Source of the DNA: an uncultured Clostridium sp.
Lineage (GTDB): Bacteria > Bacillota > Clostridia > Clostridiales > Clostridiaceae
NCBI GenBank assembly: GCA_903789665.1
Contig: CAIFEX010000001.1
Coordinates: 18,648 to 82,647 of the forward strand
Direction: 5' to 3'
Length of the DNA stretch: 64,000 nt
Shown: in pieces, positions 57,138 to 64,000 of the stretch
How the letters are laid out: every line of letters starts with the position of its first letter
Numbering within the stretch: the first letter of the stretch is position 1
Notes under the pieces: generated by a model
What the model was told of the DNA's origin: nothing
What the model saw: only the letters and a program-made list of their open reading frames with translations
Databases searched by the model: none
Translations under genes and position numbers: made by a program

Positions 57138-57980
57138 ATGGAAAGCAATATGTTAAAACCCAGTGAAATATGTGATGCTGCAATAGGAGCCGGATGTACA
57201 AAGGCAAATTTGAGATTTTCGCAGGAAGCCATACTTGGAACGCTGGCAGGGGCGTTTATTGCAGTAGGTGGAGTTGTTTCGGCAGTTGTATCCCACAGTA
57301 TAACCAATGTTGGACTTGCAAAATTTGCAGGAGGCGCCGTTTTCCCGGTGGGACTTATATTGGTGGTTATATGTGGTGCTGAACTCTTTACGGGGAATTG
57401 TCTTATGGCGGTACCTTTGGCAGGGAAGGAAATAAATATTGGACCGATGCTTAAAAATTGGGCAGTTGTTTATGTATTTAATTTTGTAGGTTCGGTGCTG
57501 ATAGCTTTTTTGGTATTTGAAGCAGGTGTCTTTGGATTGAGCAGCGGAAAATTGGGAGGGACCGTCATAAAGGCGGCTTCTATGAAAGCCTCACTGCCAT
57601 TCTGGACTGCTTTTTGCAGTGGAATAATGTGCAATTTCTTGGTATGTCTTGCAGTGTGGGGAGCTTTTGCAGCCAAGGACATAGTAAGCAAGATAGTGAT
57701 AATATGGTTTCCCATAATGACTTTTGTAACCTGCGGTTTTGAACACTGTGTTGCCAATATGTATTTTTTAATGGCGGGAATCTTTGCAAAGTCCAATCCG
57801 TCCTTTGTCCTGGCTTCGGGACTGTCCCAGGATAAGATAATAAATGGAATGGGAGTCGTACACAATTTAATACCTGTAACTCTTGGAAATATAGTGGGGG
57901 GAGTTGTATTGGTGGCAATGTCTTATTTTATGGCATATAAATACAGATCCCCCAAAGAAAAAAATATAGCCTATAAGTAA
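57138..57980 (+). CDS. Formate/nitrite transporter family channel
   Basis: A 280-aa membrane protein with six hydrophobic segments and FNT signatures: GTLAGAFIAVGGVVS near the first helix, GAELFTGNCLM, NFVGSVLIAF, and GFEHCVANMYF including the central histidine. FNT channels pass formate, nitrite or hydrosulfide. Its place at the end of a Wood-Ljungdahl locus, with fhs, argues for formate. A strong terminator follows. Confidence 0.88.
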   Translation: MESNMLKPSEICDAAIGAGCTKANLRFSQEAILGTLAGAFIAVGGVVSAVVSHSITNVGLAKFAGGAVFPVGLILVVICGAELFTGNCLMAVPLAGKEINIGPMLKNWAVVYVFNFVGSVLIAFLVFEAGVFGLSSGKLGGTVIKAASMKASLPFWTAFCSGIMCNFLVCLAVWGAFAAKDIVSKIVIIWFPIMTFVTCGFEHCVANMYFLMAGIFAKSNPSFVLASGLSQDKIINGMGVVHNLIPVTLGNIVGGVVLVAMSYFMAYKYRSPKEKNIAYK

Positions 57981-58060
57981 AAAATTGATATTGAATGTTG
58001 GTTATTTGTATGATAAACTAAAACTGTATAATAGAATATATAATAAAAGGCAGAGTAAAA

Positions 58061-58110
58061 AGAGAGCCAAATTTTAAGACATATGTGTCTTAAGGTTAGC
58101 TCTTTTTTTC
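58061..58110 (+). terminator. Terminator after the FNT gene
   Basis: A long stem starting AGAGAGC and ending GCTCTTT, with inner TTAAGACA (58074-58081)/TGTCTTAA (58085-58092), is followed by seven or more T. It likely ends the main Wood-Ljungdahl transcript. Confidence 0.8.
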
Positions 58111-58171
58111 TTTTTGACTGAATTTATCCGATTTGAATCTAAGAATTATTTTATAAGGAGGTATTTGTCTT

Positions 58172-59611
58172 ATGTTTGATGTAACTATTATTGGGGCTGG
58201 AGTTATTGGAAATTCCATAGCAAGAGAGTTGTGTAAATATAGACTTAATGTATGTGTGATAGAAAAAGATCCTGATGTAGGAAATGGAACCAGTAAAGCA
58301 AATAGTGCCATAGTTCATGCGGGCTTTGATGCCAAACCGGGTACTTTGAAGGGCAGGTTGAATTCCGAAGGAAATAAGATGTTTGATGAACTTTCCGAGG
58401 AGCTGGATTTTCCTTTTAAAAGGATAGGTTCGCTGGTAGTTTGTTTTGAAAAGAGCGGGATTGAAAATCTTGAAAAATTAAAAAAACAGGGAATTGAAAA
58501 TGGCGTCCCAGGCCTTGAAATACTGGATGCGGATAAAGTAAAGAAAATGGAACCTAACCTGTCGGACAATGTGGAAGCTGCACTTTACGCCCCTACCGGC
58601 GGAATAGTCTGTCCCTATGAGATGACCATTGCACTGGCGGAAAATGCATTTACAAATGGAGTGAAGTTTAAGTTGAATACCAGAGTGACTTCCATAGTAA
58701 AAAACAGTGGAAGATACTTGATAAAAACTGACAGGGGTGATGTGGAAAGTAAAATTGTGGTCAATGCAGCAGGGGTATTTTCAGATGAGATAAATAATAT
58801 GGTAAGTGATAAAAAACTGAATATAATTCCAAGAAAAGGTGAATATTGTCTTTTTGACAAATCAGTTGGAGATATCGTTTCCAGGACCATATTTCAACTG
58901 CCCACTAAATTGGGCAAGGGAGTTCTGGTCACCCCTACAGTGGATGGGAATCTTTTAATAGGTCCTGATGCGGAGGACATAGATGATAAGGAAGATTTGA
59001 ATACTACGGATAAAGGTCTGAATTTTATAATTTCCAAAGCATCTCTCAGCGTAAAAAAATTGCCTATGAGGCAGGTTATAACATCATTTTCAGGACTGAG
59101 GGCTCATGGTACGGGTGATTTCGTGATTGGTGAAGCTGAAGATGCTGAAAACTTTATAAATGCAGCAGGCATTGAATCTCCGGGACTGTCAAGTTCACCC
59201 GCCATAGCAGCTGTTATCAGGGATATCATAATTGATAAATTAAAGCCCGGGAAAAACAGTGAGTTCAACCCTATAAGAAAGGGAATACCTAAATTTAGAG
59301 AGATGACCAATGAGGAGAGAAAAAAGCTCATTGCCGAAGATCCTAAATATGGCAGAATAATATGCAGGTGTGAAACTGTTACTGAAGGTGAAATAGTAAA
59401 TGCTATAAAGAGGCCGCTTGGAGCAAGAAGTGTAGATGGAGTAAAAAAGAGGACCAGGGCAGGAATGGGAAGATGCCAGGGTGGTTTTTGCGGCCCTAGA
59501 GTAGTTCAGATTCTGGCACGGGAACTCAATATTTCACCTGAAGAAGTAACTAAGTCAGGGAAAGATTCGAACTTGTTGGTGGGAAAAGATAAGGAGAATG
59601 TACCGGCCTGA
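58172..59611 (+). CDS. GlpA-like FAD-dependent oxidoreductase with BFD-type [2Fe-2S] domain
   Basis: A 479-aa protein: FAD loop IIGAGVIGNSIAREL, a DAO-family body with SIVHAGFDAKPGTLKGRL, and a C-terminal BFD-like domain with CRC and CQGGFC motifs for an iron-sulfur cluster. The body resembles anaerobic glycerol-3-phosphate dehydrogenase GlpA. Together with the next two genes it forms a conserved trio usually ascribed to glycerol-3-phosphate oxidation, but substrate and electron acceptor are not proven. It starts a separate unit 191 bases after the FNT gene. Confidence 0.82.
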   Translation: MFDVTIIGAGVIGNSIARELCKYRLNVCVIEKDPDVGNGTSKANSAIVHAGFDAKPGTLKGRLNSEGNKMFDELSEELDFPFKRIGSLVVCFEKSGIENLEKLKKQGIENGVPGLEILDADKVKKMEPNLSDNVEAALYAPTGGIVCPYEMTIALAENAFTNGVKFKLNTRVTSIVKNSGRYLIKTDRGDVESKIVVNAAGVFSDEINNMVSDKKLNIIPRKGEYCLFDKSVGDIVSRTIFQLPTKLGKGVLVTPTVDGNLLIGPDAEDIDDKEDLNTTDKGLNFIISKASLSVKKLPMRQVITSFSGLRAHGTGDFVIGEAEDAENFINAAGIESPGLSSSPAIAAVIRDIIIDKLKPGKNSEFNPIRKGIPKFREMTNEERKKLIAEDPKYGRIICRCETVTEGEIVNAIKRPLGARSVDGVKKRTRAGMGRCQGGFCGPRVVQILARELNISPEEVTKSGKDSNLLVGKDKENVPA

Positions 59612-59633
59612 ATATAGACCAGATAATAACTAA

Positions 59634-59688
59634 CAATTGACAGTTGACAATTTACAATTATCAATTGTCCACTGTAAATTGTCAATTG
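59634..59688. repeat. CAATTG-rich palindromic element
   Basis: TTGACAATTTACA (59644-59656) and TGTAAATTGTCAA (59673-59685) are a perfect 13-bp inverted repeat. CAATTGACA (59634) and TGTCAATTG (59680) pair further, and another CAATTG lies in the centre. It looks like a small repetitive element rather than a terminator and lies between two genes of one operon. Confidence 0.6.
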
Positions 59689-59709
59689 AATAATGAGGAG
59701 GTCTTGAAT

Positions 59710-60969
59710 ATGCAAGAATATGACGTGGTAATAATAGGCGGCGGTCCTGCAGGGCTTGCAGCAGCCGTGTCAGTGAAAGAAGAAGGCATAGATAATATAT
59801 TGATACTTGAAAGGGAAAATCAACTCGGCGGCATACTGAACCAGTGTATTCACAATGGATTTGGACTCCATATTTTCAAGGAGGAGCTTACGGGACCCGA
59901 ATATGCACAGAGGTTCATAGACAAAGTGAAATCCATGGATATTCCATATAAATTGAATACTATGGTGCTGGATCTCAGCAAAGACAAAGTTATAACGGCG
60001 GTAAACGAAGAAGATGGCATACTGGAGATAAAAGCTAAATCCATAATCCTGTCCATGGGGTGCAGGGAAAGACCGAGAGGTGCAATAAATATACCTGGAA
60101 GCAGGTGCGCAGGTATATATACAGCCGGTTCCGCCCAGAAATTTGTAAATGTGGAAGGATATATGCCGGGCAAAGAAGTGGTTATTCTGGGTTCCGGCGA
60201 TATAGGGCTCATAATGGCCAGAAGAATGACACTTGAAGGTGCCAAGGTTAAGGCTGTAGTGGAACTTTTGCCTTATTCCAGCGGGCTTAAGAGGAATATA
60301 GTGCAGTGTCTTGATGATTTTAATATTCCGCTCAAACTGAGCCATACGGTGGTAAATATAAAGGGAAAGGAAAGAGTGGAAGGCGTGACCATTGCCAAAG
60401 TGGATAAAAACAGAAAACCCGTTAAGGGTACTGAGGAGTATATACCTTGTGATACCTTGCTTTTGTCTGTTGGATTGCTGCCTGAAAATGAACTTTCAAG
60501 AAAAGCTGAAGTGAAATTATCGAATATAACCGGGGGACCCGTTGTGGATGAAAGTTTGGAAACCAATATAGATGGAATGTTTGCCTGCGGGAATGTGCTT
60601 CATGTTCATGATTTAGTTGACAATGTTACAATGGAGAGTGTGAACGCGGGGAAAAGTGCCGCTAAATATGTAAAAGGGAAGAGATTTGACGGTAATAAGA
60701 TAGAGGTTTTGGCTGTAGATGGAGTTAGGTATACAGTTCCACAGTATATTAATCCTGAGAATGTGGAAAAATTCATAGATATTAGATTCAGAGTTGGAAA
60801 TGTGTTTAAAGATAGTTTTATATCTGTATATTTTGATGATGTCAGGGAAATGCATATAAAAAAGAGGATACTTACACCCGGAGAAATGCAGGATGTAAAA
60901 CTTACCAGAAAACTTTTAGACAAATATCCAAATTGTAAGACAATAACCGTGAAAGTAGAAGGGAAGTGA
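59710..60969 (+). CDS. NAD(P)/FAD-dependent oxidoreductase of the GlpA/DUF1667 trio
   Basis: A 419-aa pyridine nucleotide-disulfide reductase fold: VVIIGGGPAGLAAAVSV at the start, LGGILNQCIHNGFGL, SMGCRERPRG, a second Rossmann loop VILGSGDIGLIMARR, and a GMFACGNVLHVHDLVDNV segment that contacts FAD. It has no classical CxxxxC disulfide. ATG 59710 is seven bases after GAGGAGGT. It is paired with the GlpA-like protein and ends 4 bases before the DUF1667 gene. Confidence 0.82.
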   Translation: MQEYDVVIIGGGPAGLAAAVSVKEEGIDNILILERENQLGGILNQCIHNGFGLHIFKEELTGPEYAQRFIDKVKSMDIPYKLNTMVLDLSKDKVITAVNEEDGILEIKAKSIILSMGCRERPRGAINIPGSRCAGIYTAGSAQKFVNVEGYMPGKEVVILGSGDIGLIMARRMTLEGAKVKAVVELLPYSSGLKRNIVQCLDDFNIPLKLSHTVVNIKGKERVEGVTIAKVDKNRKPVKGTEEYIPCDTLLLSVGLLPENELSRKAEVKLSNITGGPVVDESLETNIDGMFACGNVLHVHDLVDNVTMESVNAGKSAAKYVKGKRFDGNKIEVLAVDGVRYTVPQYINPENVEKFIDIRFRVGNVFKDSFISVYFDDVREMHIKKRILTPGEMQDVKLTRKLLDKYPNCKTITVKVEGK

Positions 60970-60973
60970 TCTT

Positions 60974-61354
60974 ATGAATGAAAGAAGATTAACCTGCATA
61001 GGCTGTCCCATGGGATGCCAGCTCCTGGTTAAATTGGAGGGGAATAAAGTAATAGAAGTTACAGGGAATACCTGCAATAGGGGAAAAGAATACGGCAAGA
61101 AAGAATGCACCAATCCAACCAGGATAGTTACTTCTTCTGTATATGTAGAAGGTGGAGAAATAGATGTTGTACCTGTGAAAACAGAAAGAGACATACCAAA
61201 GGGAAAAATATTTGAATGTATAAAGGAATTGAAGGGAGTAGTGGTTAAAGCCCCTGTAAATATAGGAGATGTTGTACTGAAAAATGCAGTGGGTTCAGGT
61301 GTGAACATCGTAGCTACCAAGAAAGTTAGAAGGGCGGATAATAAAACTGCATAG
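60974..61354 (+). CDS. DUF1667 protein
   Basis: A 126-aa protein with four cysteines: CIGCPMGCQL near the N-terminus and NTCNRGKEYGKKEC after it, the DUF1667 pattern that probably binds an iron-sulfur cluster or zinc. The second half is a beta domain with GDVVLKNAVGSGVNIVATK. It is the third member of the GlpA-like/oxidoreductase unit and may connect them to an electron acceptor (inference). Confidence 0.82.
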   Translation: MNERRLTCIGCPMGCQLLVKLEGNKVIEVTGNTCNRGKEYGKKECTNPTRIVTSSVYVEGGEIDVVPVKTERDIPKGKIFECIKELKGVVVKAPVNIGDVVLKNAVGSGVNIVATKKVRRADNKTA

Positions 61355-61357
61355 TTT

Positions 61358-61388
61358 AAAGGGTGCGGAAATTTTCTGCACCTTTTTT
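61358..61388 (+). terminator. Terminator after the DUF1667 gene
   Basis: GGTGC (61362-61366) and GCACC (61378-61382), with GGAAA/TTTTC extending the stem, are followed by six T (61383-61388). Confidence 0.85.
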
Positions 61389-61473
61389 ATATATGGTATA
61401 ATAATATGTGTAAAATGAATTTTATATGCCTGTGATGTTTGATTGCTTATTTTGTTAAGTAGGAGGATTTGAT

Positions 61474-62061
61474 GTGGTTAAAAATACATTGGAAGAATTG
61501 ATAGAGGAACTTGAAAATTTTACACAGTTAAAATTTGAAAGCATACCGGATATAGATCTGTACATGGATCAGGTTACTACATTTATTGAAGATAAATTGG
61601 GATATTTGAAGAGAAATAAAAAAGACAGGACTATTACTAAAACGATGATAAATAATTATACTAAAGCAGGTATACTCATGCCTCCTAAAAAGAAGAAATA
61701 TTCTAAACAGCATATGATTTTGATCATATTGATTTATTATCTGAAACAGATATTGTCCATAAGCGATATTCAAAGTTTATTTTCACCTATAGTAAACTCT
61801 ATAATGTCAGGTAAGAGCAGTGGGGAAAATTTAAATGATATTTATAAAACCTTTTTGAAAATAGAGGACGGCGAGGTAAAAGCTTTTGCGGACAGCTTTA
61901 AAAATAATATTGAAAAGAAAGGCATTTTGAACGAAAATTGTGATAAAAGCCCAGAAGAAAACTTAAATGATCTTATAATGATCGTGATCATGCTTGTGGT
62001 AAAAGCCAATATTGAAAAGAGAATGGCGGAAAAAATAATCGATAATTTTTTTAAGGAATAA
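61474..62061 (+). CDS. DUF1836 protein
   Basis: A 195-aa protein with a MerR-like helix-turn-helix region (TKTMINNYTKAGILMPPKKK, then YSKQHMILIILIYYLKQ), typical of DUF1836 members, and a helical C-terminal half. A DNA-binding regulator is likely but the target is unknown. It begins with GTG at 61474, seven bases after AGGAGG; the overlapping ATG is out of frame and stops quickly. Confidence 0.78.
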   Translation: MVKNTLEELIEELENFTQLKFESIPDIDLYMDQVTTFIEDKLGYLKRNKKDRTITKTMINNYTKAGILMPPKKKKYSKQHMILIILIYYLKQILSISDIQSLFSPIVNSIMSGKSSGENLNDIYKTFLKIEDGEVKAFADSFKNNIEKKGILNENCDKSPEENLNDLIMIVIMLVVKANIEKRMAEKIIDNFFKE

Positions 62062-62089
62062 TACATGCAGTAATATTTTAGGAAAAAAG

Positions 62090-62130
62090 CCGTACCCAGG
62101 TTTGATTTACATAAGTCCCGGTACGGTTTT
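62090..62130. terminator. Terminator between DUF1836 and RusA-like genes
   Basis: CCGTACC (62090-62096) pairs with GGTACGG (62120-62126), followed by TTTT; on the other strand the stem is followed by CTTTTTTCC. The genes converge. Confidence 0.8.
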
Positions 62131-62135
62131 AATAT

Positions 62136-62768
62136 CTATTTGAATAGCTTGTTAAAACAATCTTTACATATCAGAGTTTTACCGTTGTTTGCAGATATTA
62201 TTTCATCTCTTTGAAGGGGTTTCCCACAAATTTGGCATTTGGGCGATGAAGATTTTTTCCCGCAGTTTTGCGGTTTCACAATGCTTTTATGAATTTTTTT
62301 CCTGTTTGGAGGAGGTGAATAATTTATCTTTTCCTTTATAGGATCGTTTCTGGAAACGATGTATTTTAAATTGTAATAGCTTTCACCGAACAACTCTAGT
62401 TCAAACCTCGGATTTTCTCTGTCGTAGAATTCTTCTGTAACTATTTTGCGGATTTGGGCGTCGTTTATTATGAGGCCGCTTTTTTCAATCCCATCGAAAA
62501 TACTTTTGGTTATATTGCTGGTGTCAGGATGCCTTTTCCTGCTTTTGTAATACACCTTTAATATGGCTATCAGAGATTCCGATATAACTGTTCCAGGATT
62601 TTGACTCCTGCATTCATAGGCTATCTGTTCTTCATATACTGCATACCTGTCATGGTATTTACCTGAATTATAAGGCAATATGGCCCTCCCTTTCACATTG
62701 AACAATTTAAAATTTGATTTGGTTATGGGAGAACCTTTTACTATGATTTTAGCGTAGGATTTATCCAT
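62136..62768 (-). CDS. RusA-like endonuclease-fold protein with C-terminal zinc ribbon
   Basis: A 210-aa protein. Residues ~5-125 match the RusA Holliday-junction resolvase family: IIVKGSPITKSN at the start and RHPDTSNITKSIFDGIEK with NDAQIRKI, where the Asp residues are the metal site. After a Pro/Lys-rich linker the last ~40 residues form a zinc ribbon (CQICGKPL; CKDCFNKLF). RusA is usually a phage enzyme of about 120 aa; no phage gene is adjacent. Function in the host, perhaps repair or recombination, is inferred. Confidence 0.75.
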   Translation of the reverse strand: MDKSYAKIIVKGSPITKSNFKLFNVKGRAILPYNSGKYHDRYAVYEEQIAYECRSQNPGTVISESLIAILKVYYKSRKRHPDTSNITKSIFDGIEKSGLIINDAQIRKIVTEEFYDRENPRFELELFGESYYNLKYIVSRNDPIKEKINYSPPPNRKKIHKSIVKPQNCGKKSSSPKCQICGKPLQRDEIISANNGKTLICKDCFNKLFK

Positions 62769-62969
62769 AAGTTTTTACTCCTTATCAGTTTTAAGTCGGT
62801 ATATTACTTATTATATCACAGCGGATAAGTGCAGTGTCATTGTGCTCTTAATGAGATCCTACTATACTATGAAAAAGATAAGTAGTATAATTCAAAGAAA
62901 TAGATATCAAGTGATTCTTAGGTTGGATAAATGTTTGAAATAATTTAAATGAAAGGTAAAGAAGCAATT

Positions 62970-63995
62970 ATGTATAGAGATATGAAAATATTAGGTATTG
63001 AAAGCAGCTGTGATGAAACTTCTGCAGCTGTTGTAGTTAATGGAAGACAAGTACTGTCCAATATAATATCTTCACAGATAAATATTCACAAAAAATTTGG
63101 CGGCGTAGTACCGGAAGTGGCGTCAAGAAAACATATAGAAGTTATAAGCATAGTGGTAAAAGAGGCACTGGAAGGGGCTAAGGTAAATCTCAGTGACATA
63201 GATGCTGTGGGGGTTACATATGGGCCGGGGCTTGTAGGCGCACTTCTTGTGGGACTCCAATATGCGAAGGGACTTTCCTATGCCCTTCATAAGCCTATGA
63301 TTGGAGTGAATCACATAGAGGGTCATGTAAGTGCTAATTTTATACAGTATAAGAATTTAAGGCCGCCTTTTGTCTGCCTGATAGTATCTGGAGGTCATAC
63401 CTATTTGGTTTATATGAAAGATTATGGGAAATTTGAAGTTATGGGCCAAACCAGGGATGATGCTGCGGGAGAAGCCTACGACAAAGTGGCAAGGGCCATT
63501 GGACTTGGATATCCTGGGGGCCCAAAAATCGATAAGCTGGCCAAGAAAGGCAATCCGGATATTATTCAATTCCCCAGGGCCAATTTTCATGACAGCAGTT
63601 CTCTTGATTTTTCTTTCAGCGGATTAAAATCTTCTGTGCTGAATTATCTGAATCAGAAAAAAATGAAGGGAGAATCCATAAACAGGGCAGATGTGGCGGC
63701 TTCCTTTCAAAAAGCTGTTGTCAGCGTTTTAGTTGACAATTCAATGAAGGCGTGTAAGTTGAAACACGCTGACAAAATGGCTGTAGCAGGAGGAGTGGCG
63801 GCCAATACATGTCTCAGGGATACTTTGATTGGGAGAGGGCATGACAATGACATAAATGTGATGTTTCCCGATTTTGTACTCTGTACCGACAATGCAGCCA
63901 TGATAGGGAGTGCCGCTTATTTTGAGTATATGAAAGGTGTTACCAGCCCGCTGAGTCTAAATGCAGTTCCCAATTTAAAATTGGGAGAAAGATAA
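62970..63995 (+). CDS. tsaD: tRNA N6-adenosine threonylcarbamoyltransferase TsaD
   Basis: Catalytic subunit of t6A synthesis on tRNA. The ~341-aa protein has [15 protein letters not shown] at the start, [13 protein letters not shown], the metal-binding HIEGH ([12 protein letters not shown]), VSGGHTYLV and [13 protein letters not shown]. Three in-frame ATGs exist (62949, 62970, 62982); 62970 is preferred, though GAAAGG is 13 bases upstream, so the start is uncertain. TsaE and TsaB are at 24.8-26 kb. The gene is complete, ending five bases before the window edge. Confidence 0.93.
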   Translation: MYRDMKILGIESSCDETSAAVVVNGRQVLSNIISSQINIHKKFGGVVPEVASRKHIEVISIVVKEALEGAKVNLSDIDAVGVTYGPGLVGALLVGLQYAKGLSYALHKPMIGVNHIEGHVSANFIQYKNLRPPFVCLIVSGGHTYLVYMKDYGKFEVMGQTRDDAAGEAYDKVARAIGLGYPGGPKIDKLAKKGNPDIIQFPRANFHDSSSLDFSFSGLKSSVLNYLNQKKMKGESINRADVAASFQKAVVSVLVDNSMKACKLKHADKMAVAGGVAANTCLRDTLIGRGHDNDINVMFPDFVLCTDNAAMIGSAAYFEYMKGVTSPLSLNAVPNLKLGER

Positions 63996-64000
63996 GCAGG

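Overview
The window comes from a low-GC, spore-forming, acetogenic Clostridium. The evidence is a complete Wood-Ljungdahl (CO/CO2-fixing) cluster, very AT-rich intergenic DNA, AGGAGG-type ribosome binding sites with frequent GTG/TTG starts, a lysine riboswitch, a T-box, and a BclB-like collagen exosporium gene. The gene order from cooS to gcvH is the one I know from the C. ljungdahlii / autoethanogenum / carboxidivorans type of acetogen. I cannot name the species from sequence alone.

Layout. 1-3.5 kb: the 3' part of an FtsH-type protease and a HelD-like helicase. 3.5-6.4 kb: a lysine riboswitch followed by lysC-lysA. 6.5-15 kb: one giant gene for a cyclic beta-1,2-glucan synthase-like enzyme. 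15-19.7 kb: desulfoferrodoxin, T-box-controlled trpS, then prfC and a PAP2 membrane protein on the minus strand. 19.8-24.3 kb: two small proteins of 51 and 53 aa, an ECF S component, an AlbA_2/Schlafen-like protein, a small P-loop protein and tyrS. 24.3-27.3 kb (minus): an HD-GYP-like protein, tsaE, tsaB and rimI in one operon. 27.4-32.7 kb: a ZnuA-like lipoprotein, tRNA-Trp, an amidohydrolase divergent from an HxlR regulator and SDR pair, a nitroreductase, aroD and a small unknown gene. 32.7-37.6 kb: a presumed spore-surface island with a Cys-rich protein, a coiled-coil protein and a collagen-like BclB-type protein. Two sigma-K-like promoters can be read here.

38.2-58 kb is the Wood-Ljungdahl locus, all on the plus strand: cooS, cooC, fhs, fchA, folD, metV, metF, lpdA, a second cooC-type ATPase, acsD, acsC, acsE, acsB, gcvH, the corrinoid-reactivating acsV, a CooT-like nickel protein, a small His-motif protein, a DUF3786 protein and a formate/nitrite-family channel. 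Formate is bound to tetrahydrofolate (Fhs), converted to methyl-THF (FchA, FolD, MetVF), passed by AcsE to the corrinoid protein AcsCD, and joined to CO from CooS on AcsB to give acetyl-CoA. AcsV rescues oxidised corrinoid, the CooC-type ATPases and CooT are presumed to handle nickel, and the channel could move formate. No formate dehydrogenase, hydrogenase or Rnf genes are in the window. FolD lacks the two residues that bifunctional FolD needs for cyclohydrolase activity, which fits the separate fchA beside it. Several perfect inverted repeats lie between the genes of this locus and are the most interesting unexplained signals.

58-61.4 kb: a GlpA-like / FAD-NAD oxidoreductase / DUF1667 trio. 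61.4-64 kb: a DUF1836 protein, a RusA-like protein with a C-terminal zinc ribbon, and tsaD. I saw no insertion sequence, prophage or CRISPR array.
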